64,000 bases of DNA, from NCBI RefSeq assembly GCF_000420425.1, contig NZ_ATUX01000010.1, forward strand, positions 1-64,000, given 5' to 3'. Below, piece after piece: positions 1 to 8,023 of the stretch. How positions within the stretch are numbered: position 1 is the first letter of the stretch; every line of letters begins with the position of its first letter. The stretch comes from Schaalia vaccimaxillae DSM 15804 (GTDB lineage Bacteria > Actinomycetota > Actinomycetes > Actinomycetales > Actinomycetaceae). The translations under genes were made by a program, and so were the position numbers. Below the pieces are notes generated by a model that saw nothing but the letters and a program-made list of their open reading frames with translations, ran no database searches and was not told the origin of the DNA.

Positions 1-572
1 GTGCCGTCACCAAAATCAAACGAATACGACGTCGCTTGCAACGTCACCACAATGGGTTGACCCAACAAACTAGTCGACAAGATTTGGGTAGGAGTGGTGG
101 CGTGAACCAAAGTCGGCACAGACACCAACGCTCGGGTGGAGGGTTGGACAACAAGGCCTGCGGGTTTGGCTTGAACAGTGGCAGTCGCATACTCAATGAT
201 CTGAGCGCCCGAAGGCACATCCACACTCCCACCAGGCTCACCGTCTACAGGGTCAGGCTCCCACGTAATCCCCATACAATCCGGATCAGAATCCCACCCA
301 CCCGAAATCTTCAACACCTCACACTTAGCAACCCGCTCGCGCCACCACTCCTCCCAACCAACACCAGAAACAACCGAAGCTTCAGAAGTCGTTGGAGCAA
401 TGTCTGCCCCTCTGGATGGTTTGACTCGGTTGTATCCCTCAATGATGACTCGATCGTCATCTGTGCGCGATCCCCAACCGCCGTCAGCAAACGCTGTCGA
501 AGAATGCACTCCGACTAGCAGGAAACAACAAAGCAAAAGAGACCCTATGCACCGCAGAACGTTAATGTTCAT
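1..572 (-). CDS. Secreted PKD-like protein, partial (C-terminus beyond left edge)
   Basis: An open frame runs leftwards from an ATG at 572 to the window edge without a stop, so only the first 190 or so residues are seen. It opens with a signal peptide (charged MNINVLRCIG, then a Leu/Cys-rich hydrophobic stretch ending near STAFADG). The visible part ends in SFDFGDGT, the start of a PKD-type beta-sandwich motif. A WEEWWRERVAKCE segment and paired cysteines lie in the middle. The ATG sits 11 nt inside the end of the upstream DUF6318-type lipoprotein gene, so the two are probably co-translated. PKD domains usually mediate surface contacts; the precise role here is unknown. I am fairly sure it is a secreted protein and less sure of the PKD call. 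Confidence 0.6.
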   Translation of the reverse strand, partial: MNINVLRCIGSLLLCCFLLVGVHSSTAFADGGWGSRTDDDRVIIEGYNRVKPSRGADIAPTTSEASVVSGVGWEEWWRERVAKCEVLKISGGWDSDPDCMGITWEPDPVDGEPGGSVDVPSGAQIIEYATATVQAKPAGLVVQPSTRALVSVPTLVHATTPTQILSTSLLGQPIVVTLQATSYSFDFGDG

Positions 573-1197
573 CACCGGCGACCTCCGATGCGCCACCGAC
601 AACCTGCCAGGAATCTCCACTCCAACTCATTAAAAATGCAACAAACGCGTGTTCCTCTGGAGCCTCCTCAAGACGACCGTCACTATATATGTCGTGCGTA
701 CTCGTCAAAATCTCAAGTGAAACGTTGTAGGCCTGTCCTAGATCCTGATGCTCATTCACCCGAGTGGTACCCACCCTCTTTAAAACTGTGTAGCGAACAC
801 CGTTTGCCCAGCCCCCACCCGAATAGACATCCTCAATTTCAGCGATCATTTCTTGGCATGGTGTGCACTCAGAAGTTGAAAAGTCTTTCATGGGTTGTGT
901 GTTGCCGGTTTGCCAGGCGTATTGGGTCAGGGCTAAGAAGTGTTGGGCAGCATAGGTGGCGCCTGTTTCATTGAACTGCAAACCCGCAGCATTTAACACA
1001 GGCTCTTCAACCACAACATGGGGCTGAACCAAACTCCCGTCCTCACCAACCACATAACCGCCCGACATCACCACATCCACCAACCCACCAGACTGACCCG
1101 ACTGGCCAGACGAGCCGGTGCTGGCACACCCACACACCACAACACACGCCACCACACAGGCCAACGCCCGCCCAAAAAACACACCACGATTAATCAC
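562..1197 (-). CDS. DUF6318-type lipoprotein
   Basis: Small secreted lipoprotein of about 211 aa. A hydrophobic N-terminus (ALACVVACVVVCGC) leads into a lipobox-like VCGC followed by a Ser/Gly-rich linker. The folded part has the pattern of the actinobacterial DUF6318 family: ETGATYAAQHFLALTQYA, then STSECTPCQEM with a CxxC-like pair, and a C-terminal FVAFLMSWSGDSWQVVG strand region. Function is unknown for the family. It overlaps the following PKD-like gene by 11 nt. The start is uncertain: I chose the GTG at 1197, which has AGGAG just upstream at short spacing. A GTG at 1185 and longer starts up to 1275 are possible, but the longer ones add a Trp/Cys-rich leader that looks non-coding. Confidence 0.6.
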   Translation of the reverse strand: MINRGVFFGRALACVVACVVVCGCASTGSSGQSGQSGGLVDVVMSGGYVVGEDGSLVQPHVVVEEPVLNAAGLQFNETGATYAAQHFLALTQYAWQTGNTQPMKDFSTSECTPCQEMIAEIEDVYSGGGWANGVRYTVLKRVGTTRVNEHQDLGQAYNVSLEILTSTHDIYSDGRLEEAPEEHAFVAFLMSWSGDSWQVVGGASEVAGDEH

Positions 1198-1344
1198 GGC
1201 TCCTACCGTAAAAGCCCCACACCCACAAACGCCACCACTTACCCAAAAATGTGCACAACCCACCCACCAACACACACGAGCCCCCCTCGCGAACTAATGT
1301 GGACTGCTCAGTGGACGAATGAACAACACCTATATCATGAACCC

Positions 1345-2355
1345 ATGAACAGCGAGGAGAGGTCCCGCCCGCGACTGGTTGATGTCGCACGTGAGGCAGG
1401 CGTCTCCGTATCAACAGCGTCACGCGCTCTCGGACGCGGATCCGACCTCATCGGAGCCGCCACTCGCGACCATGTCCGCAATGTCGCAAGAAAAATGGGC
1501 TACCGCGTCAACCCCATCGCTCGCTCTCTCCGACTTGCGTCCACCGGACAAATCGGCATGATCGTCCCCTCAATTTCCAACCCCTTCTTCATGGAACTCG
1601 TGGTCGAGGTCGAGCACTGCCTCGCAGAACGCGGCCTCTCCTTGCTGCTATGCGACGCTCGCTTGTCTGTCTCGAACGAGGACAAGCTGCTTAGGAACTT
1701 CGAAGCGGGAGCGGTCGACGGCCTGATCATTGCGCCGTGCCACGAAACCTATTCAACGCCGGCACTCGCCCGAACGGCGGAGCATCTTCCCACCGTCCAA
1801 CTCGACCGTGCAGTCCACGTACGCGACGTCCCAATGGTCGGCGTTAACGACATCCATGGTATGAGGTCCATACTCAAACACCTCAAGGACAGGGGAGCTC
1901 GCAACCTCGCAATGCTGTCGAACACGGGTGTCAACGTCTCATCAACTACCCGTGTATCCGTCGCACGCGACACGGCTGAAGAATACGGCATGTCCTTAGC
2001 TAAGACCGACATTATCGAATGTAACTTCTCCGTCAAATCCGCCGAAGAAGCCACCCACTACCTCATTGGTCGCGGCACACTGCCCGACGCGGTTGTCTGC
2101 CTCAACGATCTCCTAGCTATCGGTGCGATCACCGAGCTGCGCCGTAACAGTATCGCCATCCCCGAAGACATTCTGGTCACTGGCTTCGACGATATCCAAT
2201 TCGCCGAACTTATGCGCCCTTCCATTACAACACTGCGTCAACCTCTGGCGATGATTGCACAAACAGCAGTCGATTTCCTTCTCGACGAAGCGGACGCACC
2301 CGAGCGTACTTGCATTCCAGGCGAGCTCGTGATCCGTGAATCTACAGTCCTCTAA
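1345..2355 (+). CDS. LacI-family transcriptional regulator
   Basis: A 336-aa DNA-binding repressor/activator of the LacI/GalR family. The N-terminal helix-turn-helix (RPRLVDVAREAGVSVSTASR) is followed by the hinge (YRVNPIARSLR) and a periplasmic-binding-protein-like effector domain (TGQIGMIVPSISNPFF ... ILVTGFDDIQFAELMRPSIT). The upstream frame is open much further but is non-coding in character. The ATG at 1345, directly before the HTH, gives a family-typical length. The gene converges on the sugar operon at 2469-8962 and probably controls it. A perfect LacI-type palindrome lies upstream of the kinase gene at 9044-9055, with a partial match at 8012. The effector is presumably the transported sugar or its phosphate; this is inference. 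Confidence 0.9.
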   Translation: MNSEERSRPRLVDVAREAGVSVSTASRALGRGSDLIGAATRDHVRNVARKMGYRVNPIARSLRLASTGQIGMIVPSISNPFFMELVVEVEHCLAERGLSLLLCDARLSVSNEDKLLRNFEAGAVDGLIIAPCHETYSTPALARTAEHLPTVQLDRAVHVRDVPMVGVNDIHGMRSILKHLKDRGARNLAMLSNTGVNVSSTTRVSVARDTAEEYGMSLAKTDIIECNFSVKSAEEATHYLIGRGTLPDAVVCLNDLLAIGAITELRRNSIAIPEDILVTGFDDIQFAELMRPSITTLRQPLAMIAQTAVDFLLDEADAPERTCIPGELVIRESTVL

Positions 2356-2371
2356 CCCTCTAACAACACAC

Positions 2372-2421
2372 TTCGAGGCCGGACCACGATGGGGGGTAAC
2401 CCCGGCCCGGCCTCGAAAAAA
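2372..2421. terminator. Bidirectional terminator between convergent genes
   Basis: An 11-bp perfect stem (ttcgaggccgg / ccggcctcgaa) has an inner gggg/cccc extension and is followed by an A/T run. It sits between the convergent lacI-type gene (stop 2355) and the isomerase gene (stop 2469), so it can serve both. Confidence 0.75.
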
Positions 2422-2468
2422 GACACCAACACCTGGATCGCTACAAAGCGAGCATCGTCAGCCGTGTG

Positions 2469-3032
2469 TCAGTACGCCAACCCCTTTGGTTGATCGGCCA
2501 GCACCGCACTCTGCGGATCCACAACCTCAAATCCGTTCGCCTTATAAGCGGCATAGTCGAAGTTTTCGCACTCGTCGTACCCGATGCGGTGATAGTCGTA
2601 GAAGCCGTCCCAGTCCTCGTACCCGGACCCCAGTTCCGATTCCAAGAAGGCATCCGCCATGGCCATGCCGGTACGAGGCGCCACATAGAAAGCCCCCATG
2701 GCCAGCACGTTCGCATTGTTCGCTGCGCTCGCGCGCCTAGCCGACGGCACCGTTTCACACACGGCGGCGTGCACATGCGGAACCTTGGACGCGGCAATAT
2801 GAATGCCCATCCCCGTTCCACAGAACGCTAGAGCCCGCTCAAACTCACCCTCTGCGATCTTGGCGCCCAGCGCAAAACCCACCCGGTGATACATCGGGAT
2901 GTCATCGAGGCTGGGAGTTAGATCCTCCACCGTCCAGCCACGCTCCTCCAAATGGGCCTTCACAGCCTCTTTAAGGGGGAAACCAGCAAAATCTGCGCCG
3001 ACGACGACATGCTTGTTACGGATGGTTTTCAT
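2469..3032 (-). CDS. RpiB/LacA/LacB-family sugar-phosphate isomerase
   Basis: A 187-aa cytoplasmic aldose-ketose isomerase of the RpiB/LacAB family, which interconverts phosphorylated sugars such as ribose-5-P/ribulose-5-P or galactose-6-P/tagatose-6-P. Visible hallmarks are VVVGADFAGFPLKEAV at the N-terminus, the catalytic-loop CGTGMGIHIAASKVPHVHAA and the following ASAANNANVLAMGAF. It is about 35 residues longer than ordinary RpiB; the extra C-terminal part (DWDGFYDYHRIGYDE onward) is rich in aromatic and acidic residues. The start codon overlaps the stop of the upstream permease gene by 4 nt (ATGA), so it is the last gene of the sugar operon. The likely step is isomerization of the sugar phosphate made by the operon's PfkB kinase. 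The substrate is not readable from sequence. Confidence 0.85.
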   Translation of the reverse strand: MKTIRNKHVVVGADFAGFPLKEAVKAHLEERGWTVEDLTPSLDDIPMYHRVGFALGAKIAEGEFERALAFCGTGMGIHIAASKVPHVHAAVCETVPSARRASAANNANVLAMGAFYVAPRTGMAMADAFLESELGSGYEDWDGFYDYHRIGYDECENFDYAAYKANGFEVVDPQSAVLADQPKGLAY

Positions 3033-4078
3033 GAGTCCTTCCTATTCTTGACAAGATGTTTAATGGGATTCTTGCCGCCCATCTCGTTAACACAGATGAC
3101 GAACAGCAGCACAGTGCCCCAAATCAGCGGGCGGTAGAAGTTAGAGATATCGGGGAACATGTTTAGGCCCGACGACAGGATCTGAAGGATGATGATTGCC
3201 AGCAGCACGCCTGCCAGACGTCCTCGGCCTCCATTCGGGTTGACGCCACCGAGCACCACGATCAACACAGTCAACAGCGTGTAGCTAGCGCCGTAGTCAG
3301 CCTTCGCGGAGTTATAGTTCGCCAACATGACCAGGCCCGCCATCGCGGCCATGACACCGGACAATATATAGGTACGCATCAGCAGACCGGTGATCCGCAT
3401 CCCGGAAAAATGCGCGGCAGTCTCATTGGTTCCCAACATGAGGATTTTCGTGCCAAATCCCGTCAGCGTCAGGATGAGTCCAGCAATCGTGGCACACACA
3501 ATGAATACAATCAACGGCATCGGGACGATTCCGCCGATCTTCGCAGCAAAGACCGCACCGAAAGCCTGAGGTACACCCGACACCGGCTTACCTTGGGTCA
3601 AAATAATGGCCACGCCACCGAAAAGTTCCAACGTACCCAGGGTCGCAAGGATCGGTGGTACCCGCAGTTTAGAGATCAACAATCCGTTGATTGCCCCACA
3701 AATGGTCCCAACGAGTAGCGCGATAGCCAACGCGAGCAGACTAGCGGTAATCATCGCCGAGGTCGATACGTCGTCAGCGATCACCGCCCGCAACGCCAGA
3801 GCAGCACAGATTGACGTGACATTCGCTATGGCAACAACGGACAGGTCAATGCCAGCTGTAAACATGGCAAACATAACGCCCAGCGACATCAGGCCAAACT
3901 CAGGGAATTGAACCGCCATCGACTGCCAGGTGCGCAGAGAGAAAAACGGGCCGGTCTTGACAATCGCGAAGAACACGAGCAGCAGCGCCAGAACCAGGAA
4001 CAGCCGAGTGATGTAGGAGTCCTTCCTCAAAATCGCCAGGAGGTCGGGCTTCGTAGAGGTGGTGGTTTGAGTAGTCAT
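3029..4078 (-). CDS. Sugar ABC transporter permease (RbsC family), second of two
   Basis: A 349-aa integral membrane protein of the BPD_transp_2/RbsC family with roughly ten hydrophobic segments. Family signatures include GPFFSLRTWQSMAVQFPEFGL, SVVAIANVTSICAALAL, ILATLGTLELFGGVAII and VVLGGVNPNGGRGRLAGVLL. It follows the first permease gene by 13 nt, has AGGAAGG upstream, and overlaps the isomerase gene by 4 nt. Two different permeases suggest a heterodimeric channel, as in the rhamnose and Lsr/AI-2 transporters, rather than the single permease of classical ribose systems. The protein would pass the sugar delivered by the lipoprotein at 6743-7792 across the membrane. Confidence 0.9.
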   Translation of the reverse strand: MTTQTTTSTKPDLLAILRKDSYITRLFLVLALLLVFFAIVKTGPFFSLRTWQSMAVQFPEFGLMSLGVMFAMFTAGIDLSVVAIANVTSICAALALRAVIADDVSTSAMITASLLALAIALLVGTICGAINGLLISKLRVPPILATLGTLELFGGVAIILTQGKPVSGVPQAFGAVFAAKIGGIVPMPLIVFIVCATIAGLILTLTGFGTKILMLGTNETAAHFSGMRITGLLMRTYILSGVMAAMAGLVMLANYNSAKADYGASYTLLTVLIVVLGGVNPNGGRGRLAGVLLAIIILQILSSGLNMFPDISNFYRPLIWGTVLLFVICVNEMGGKNPIKHLVKNRKDS

Positions 4079-4091
4079 TGGAGAGCCTTCC

Positions 4092-5102
4092 TCACGCTGC
4101 CGTCAGTTTGCGTGCCCGCGAGCGCGCCACTTGAACCGCAGAGATTCCTGTGCCGACGATGATCAAGGTACCTAGCGCGAATCCCTGCCAAAAGGTGGGG
4201 ATGCCGGTGAGGATCATCGAGTTCTGGACAATGACGATCAGCAGGGTGCCCAGCATGACGCCGGTCAACGAACCGATGCCACCGGTAATGGCAGTGCCTC
4301 CCAGGACGACGGCGGCGATGACCATCATCTCCATGCCAAGCAGATTGGTCGGGTGCATCTGCCCCATCGAACATGTGCGAACCATGCCGGCGATCGCAGC
4401 GATGACGCCAACGATGACGTACAGCCAGAACTTAGTGCGCTTAACCTTGAATCCGGCCCGCTCTGCGGAGGCCTGATCGCCGCCCAGGGCAAAGATCCCA
4501 CGTCCGAACATCGTGTATTTCTCAACGAAGAAGACAACGGTGACAACGGCAACGAGCAGCAAGAAGGACGTCGGCATCACGGACTGCAGTCCAGACTGGG
4601 CATTGGTGACGACAAAGAGACTCGATGATCCAAACGAAGCCATCGAATCGGGGATGTCGGTAATCTGAACGGATTTCAGCGCCCCCTGCATGATCCCAGA
4701 GAACACGTTGGACGTGCCCAGTGTGATAATCAGCGTAGGGACGGTGACCCAGCAGGTAAACATGCCGTTGAATGCGCCCAGCAGTGCACCCAATGCAATG
4801 GCGATGGCAAAAGGAACAAGGATACTTCCGTCGAATCCGGCGTCAACGAGGAATCGTGTCGTTGCGTAGACTGCCAACGAGGCCAGGGCTGGGAAGGAAA
4901 CGTCGATTCCTCCAGAGACGAGGACGAGGTGCGCGGCAACTGCAAAGAGCCCCGGAACAACCATTGCATTGGCCAGGTCAACAATATTATTCGCCGTAAA
5001 GAATTGGCCACTCCGCACTTGGATGATGAGTGCGAGAGCAATGATGACGAGAAATACCCAGAACTCATTGGCCTTGAGGACTCTCTTCTTGAGCATTTCC
5101 AT
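4092..5102 (-). CDS. Sugar ABC transporter permease (RbsC family), first of two
   Basis: A 336-aa multi-pass permease of the RbsC/BPD_transp_2 family. It shows FFTANNIVDLANAMVVPGLF, the conserved VSGGIDVSFPALASLAVYA, TLIITLGTSNVFSGIM and VVLGGTAITGGIGSLTGVML. The ATG at 5102 lies 2 nt after the stop of the ATPase gene, with GGAGCC upstream, so it is tightly coupled in the operon. It differs clearly from the permease at 3029-4078, and the two probably form one channel. The substrate is unknown, most likely a pentose, deoxy-sugar or polyol judging from the kinase and isomerase partners. Confidence 0.9.
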   Translation of the reverse strand: MEMLKKRVLKANEFWVFLVIIALALIIQVRSGQFFTANNIVDLANAMVVPGLFAVAAHLVLVSGGIDVSFPALASLAVYATTRFLVDAGFDGSILVPFAIAIALGALLGAFNGMFTCWVTVPTLIITLGTSNVFSGIMQGALKSVQITDIPDSMASFGSSSLFVVTNAQSGLQSVMPTSFLLLVAVVTVVFFVEKYTMFGRGIFALGGDQASAERAGFKVKRTKFWLYVIVGVIAAIAGMVRTCSMGQMHPTNLLGMEMMVIAAVVLGGTAITGGIGSLTGVMLGTLLIVIVQNSMILTGIPTFWQGFALGTLIIVGTGISAVQVARSRARKLTAA

Positions 5103-5104
5103 GA

Positions 5105-6619
5105 TCAGGCGGCTCCTTGTGTAGTGGTTGTGTCCTTGGCGACCAGCTGAGACAGTTCGGCTTCGGTCGTGTCGGCGGGGTCAATCCGCTCATGGAGCCG
5201 CCCGCCGCGCATGATGAGGATGTTCGAGCAATTCGTCATGACCTCGTTGATGTCATCAGAGATGATGATGATTGCCATTCCCTGGGTAGCTAGGTCGCGC
5301 AGGATGGAATGGATGGTGAATTTCGATCCGATGTCGACGCCGACAGTGGGCCCGTTGAGGATTAGAACGTCGGGCTTGGTGGCTAACCATTTAGCCAGGA
5401 CGACTTTCTGCTGATTACCCCCTGACAGGGTGTTAACCGCATTGTTCGGGTCAGGGGTGGCGACATGCAGGTTGCGCACCCAGCTGTGCTGTTCGTCGAC
5501 AATGGCCTTCTTGTCAAGAACTCCTAGAGCCTTGGCAAACTCGGACATTTCGGAGATGACGATATTTTCGCCAATGGATCGGGACAGGAAGAGCCCTTCG
5601 GTCAGGCGATCTTCGGGAACGTAGGCGATACCAGCCTCAATTGCGTCACGGACGGTGTTGAGGGTAATGCTTCGTCCGTTGATCGCGATCGTTCCGGAGC
5701 TGACCTGCATGGCGCCGAACAGGGCGAGGGCCAGTTCGGTGCGACCCGAGCCAAGGAGGCCTGTGATGCCGAGGATTTCTCCGCCACGCAGGCTAAACGA
5801 CACGTCTTCGAATGCTCCGGGCATGGTCAGATCCGTGACTTCCAGGACTGGATTGGCGGAGAGTTGACCAGGTTCGAAGCGGGTTTCATCGAATTCCTTA
5901 CCAGTCATGTACTTGGCGAATTTGCGCCTGTCCAGGTCGTCGCGGTCACAGGTGATGATCTTCTCTCCTGATCGCAGGATGGTGAATCGCTGTGAGATCT
6001 CGAAAACCTCTTCGAGTTTGTGGGAGACGAAGAGGATGGCGATGCCGCGCGCTTGGAGGTCAAGAATGATTTTGAAGAGGGCATCGACTTCACGTTTGGT
6101 CAGGGCTGTGGTGGGCTCATCCATAATGATGAGTTTCGCGTCCGACATGAGGGCTCGGCTGATGGCAACGAGCTGCTTGTCGGCGACGGACAGGTCGCCC
6201 ACTTTGGCATCAAGATCGACCCCAAATCCGATTTTGGCGACAGCCTCAGTGGCTATGGAGCGGAAGCGCTTCCAATTGACCAGTTTGCGCCCTGCGGCAA
6301 CCTCGCCGGTCAGAGCCAGATTCTCCATGACAGTAAGGTTAGGGAAGACCGAGAAGTCCTGATAGATCACTTGAATGCCAGCATCGATGGCTTCCAGCGG
6401 AGTCAGTTTTGTCCAGGTACGTCCGCCAATTTCAATGGTGCCACTGTCTGGTGCATGGACGCCGGAGATCACCTTGATGAGTGTGGATTTTCCGCAGCCA
6501 TTCTCACCGGCCAAGCAGTGAATCTCTCCAGGGTAGATGTCCAGATCAATGCTTTTGAGGGCTTGAACTCCGGCAAATGATTTGCTGATCTTCTTGACGC
6601 TGATCAGAGGGGCTTCCAC
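5105..6619 (-). CDS. Sugar ABC transporter ATP-binding protein (RbsA/MglA type, tandem NBDs)
   Basis: A 504-aa fused double ATPase that powers the sugar importer. NBD1 has Walker A GENGCGKST, a signature region LSVADKQLVAISRAL and Walker B LIIMDEPTTAL. NBD2 has a Walker A variant (GLLGSGRTE), signature LSGGNQQKVVLAKWL and an altered Walker B: LNGPTVGVD replaces the usual LDEPTRGVD, so the Asp is Asn and the catalytic Glu is Gly. Only NBD1 therefore looks fully competent for hydrolysis. The start is a GTG at 6619 preceded by AAGGAAG. It lies between the binding-protein gene, across a 123-nt gap with two hairpins, and the first permease gene. Confidence 0.9.
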   Translation of the reverse strand: MEAPLISVKKISKSFAGVQALKSIDLDIYPGEIHCLAGENGCGKSTLIKVISGVHAPDSGTIEIGGRTWTKLTPLEAIDAGIQVIYQDFSVFPNLTVMENLALTGEVAAGRKLVNWKRFRSIATEAVAKIGFGVDLDAKVGDLSVADKQLVAISRALMSDAKLIIMDEPTTALTKREVDALFKIILDLQARGIAILFVSHKLEEVFEISQRFTILRSGEKIITCDRDDLDRRKFAKYMTGKEFDETRFEPGQLSANPVLEVTDLTMPGAFEDVSFSLRGGEILGITGLLGSGRTELALALFGAMQVSSGTIAINGRSITLNTVRDAIEAGIAYVPEDRLTEGLFLSRSIGENIVISEMSEFAKALGVLDKKAIVDEQHSWVRNLHVATPDPNNAVNTLSGGNQQKVVLAKWLATKPDVLILNGPTVGVDIGSKFTIHSILRDLATQGMAIIIISDDINEVMTNCSNILIMRGGRLHERIDPADTTEAELSQLVAKDTTTTQGAA

Positions 6620-6647
6620 GAATCTTCCTTTCAGTCCGCGGGGTAAG

Positions 6648-6716
6648 TCCGACCCCCGTCCGGGGTCGGAGAATGGACGAGGGCGGCGCCGCCGGGAACC
6701 GGTGGCTCCCGGCGGC
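6648..6716 (-). promoter_or_regulatory. Two intercistronic hairpins between binding-protein and ATPase genes
   Basis: Two perfect stem-loops lie in the 123-nt gap: 6648-6670 (tccgacccc / ggggtcgga, 9 bp) and 6688-6716 (gccgccggga / tcccggcggc, 10 bp). No U-run follows on the minus strand. The position fits partial termination or 3'-end protection of the binding-protein message, a common way to make more binding protein than transporter. That role is inferred. Confidence 0.6.
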
Positions 6717-6742
6717 GGGGCCCATCATGAGAAGACGGCTCG

Positions 6743-7792
6743 TCAGAAGCCGAAGTCGGTGACGTTGTCCTTGTTGATCTGGATCCAACCGTTACCTTCG
6801 AGGACCTTCTCTGAACTCTTGGAGAAGCGCATGTCCTCGTAGCCTTTGACGCCCAAGTCGACACCGTCAGCAATCTTGTCGCCGTTAAGGATCTTGGTTG
6901 CCAAGGAAGCCATGGCATAGCCCGCGTCAGCGGGATCCCACAGAGTCAGTGCAGCAACGAGGTCGTTTTCGAGGATTTCCTTGTTGGCCTCCGGCATGCC
7001 GGTGCCGGCGGTGAAGACCTTGCCCTTGAGGCCGAGTTCGTCTATAGCACGTGCCACGCCGGGCGCATCGAAGGACGATGTTCCGAGGATGCCCTTGACC
7101 TCGGGGTATTTCTTGAGGACCTCTTTGGCAGTCTGGTAGGCAGTTTCGCCATTGTCCTGAGATTCGACGCGAGGCTCGGCCTCGAGCAGCTTCATGTTCG
7201 GGTAGGCCTCTTTCTGGCGGGCAACTGCACCGTCAGCCCATTCGTTATGCGAAGCGTTGGTGACGTGGCCGACCATCGTGGTGTAGGTGCCTTCTTCGCC
7301 CATGGCTTTGGCGAGGTTGTCCATGATGAATGCACCGTAGTCGGCGTTGTTAAAGGCCTCGATATCATACATTGTGTTCTGTTGGGAGGCGCCCTCGTGT
7401 GTAACGACGACGATTCCGGCATCCATAGCCTCTTTGAGGACTGGCTCGATGGCGCCCGGGTCTACGGGGACGACGCAGATGGCGTCAACATCCTGGGCGA
7501 TGAGGTCCTGGATGACCTGGGCTTGCATGGTAGCGTCGGTTTCTGCCGGGCCCTTCTGGAAGACGTTCATGCCAGTTTCTTCGGCGTATTTGTTGACACC
7601 GACCTCCATACGGACAAACCAGGGATTCGTGGCGTCCTTAGGAACCACGGCAATGGTGTAGTCGCCGTTCTTTCCTCCAGTCGCCGCTCCGCCGGAAGAG
7701 GCTGTAGTGTCACCGCCGCTACCGGAACATGCAGCAAGAGCAAAAATGGACGTGACAACGATTGCACTAGAGAGTGCAAAACGGGTCTTCAT
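6743..7792 (-). CDS. Sugar-binding lipoprotein (RhaS/LsrB-like, PBP1 type)
   Basis: A 349-aa extracytoplasmic solute-binding protein. The signal peptide ends in a lipobox (FALAAC) followed by a Gly/Ser/Thr linker, so it should be lipid-anchored outside the membrane. The fold is the two-lobed periplasmic-binding type: VVPKDATNPWFVRMEVGV, IQDLIAQDVDAICVVPVDP, VVVTHEGA, and KYPEVKGILGTSSFDAPGV. This arrangement resembles rhamnose and AI-2 binding proteins more than RbsB; the ligand is unresolved. AAGGAG stands upstream of the ATG. The gene comes second, about 230 nt after the kinase gene. A LacI-like half-palindrome lies at 8012-8022, so it may have its own regulated promoter. Confidence 0.88.
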   Translation of the reverse strand: MKTRFALSSAIVVTSIFALAACSGSGGDTTASSGGAATGGKNGDYTIAVVPKDATNPWFVRMEVGVNKYAEETGMNVFQKGPAETDATMQAQVIQDLIAQDVDAICVVPVDPGAIEPVLKEAMDAGIVVVTHEGASQQNTMYDIEAFNNADYGAFIMDNLAKAMGEEGTYTTMVGHVTNASHNEWADGAVARQKEAYPNMKLLEAEPRVESQDNGETAYQTAKEVLKKYPEVKGILGTSSFDAPGVARAIDELGLKGKVFTAGTGMPEANKEILENDLVAALTLWDPADAGYAMASLATKILNGDKIADGVDLGVKGYEDMRFSKSSEKVLEGNGWIQINKDNVTDFGF

Positions 7793-8011
7793 GATGACTC
7801 CTTGAATGATTCACATCAACTTTGATGGGGACCTAATATGCGCCTGTGTACGCATTGCCTCACGGAAGAAAACTGTCGACAGAAAATATCAAAGCAATAT
7901 TTCCTTGATTTTTGAACGTCTAAGGTATCCATTCGACAGAAACAAGATCCGTGAGCACCTCGACTGTAGAACCTGATCCTTCCTGGAGAAACAATCGAGT
8001 ACGAAATGTTG

Positions 8012-8022
8012 TGCAAACGTTA
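8012..8022. promoter_or_regulatory. Imperfect LacI-type operator near the binding-protein gene
   Basis: tgcaaacgtta repeats the core of the perfect palindrome at 9044-9055 but lacks the second half. It lies at the 3' end of the kinase gene, about 220 nt upstream of the binding-protein start. It could be a secondary operator or chance. Confidence 0.35.
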
Positions 8023-8023
8023 T

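Noticed and set aside
1018-1344. Extended N-terminus of the LacI-type regulator
   Set aside because: Antisense to the lipoprotein gene and Thr/His/Pro-rich; the HTH starts right after the ATG at 1345.
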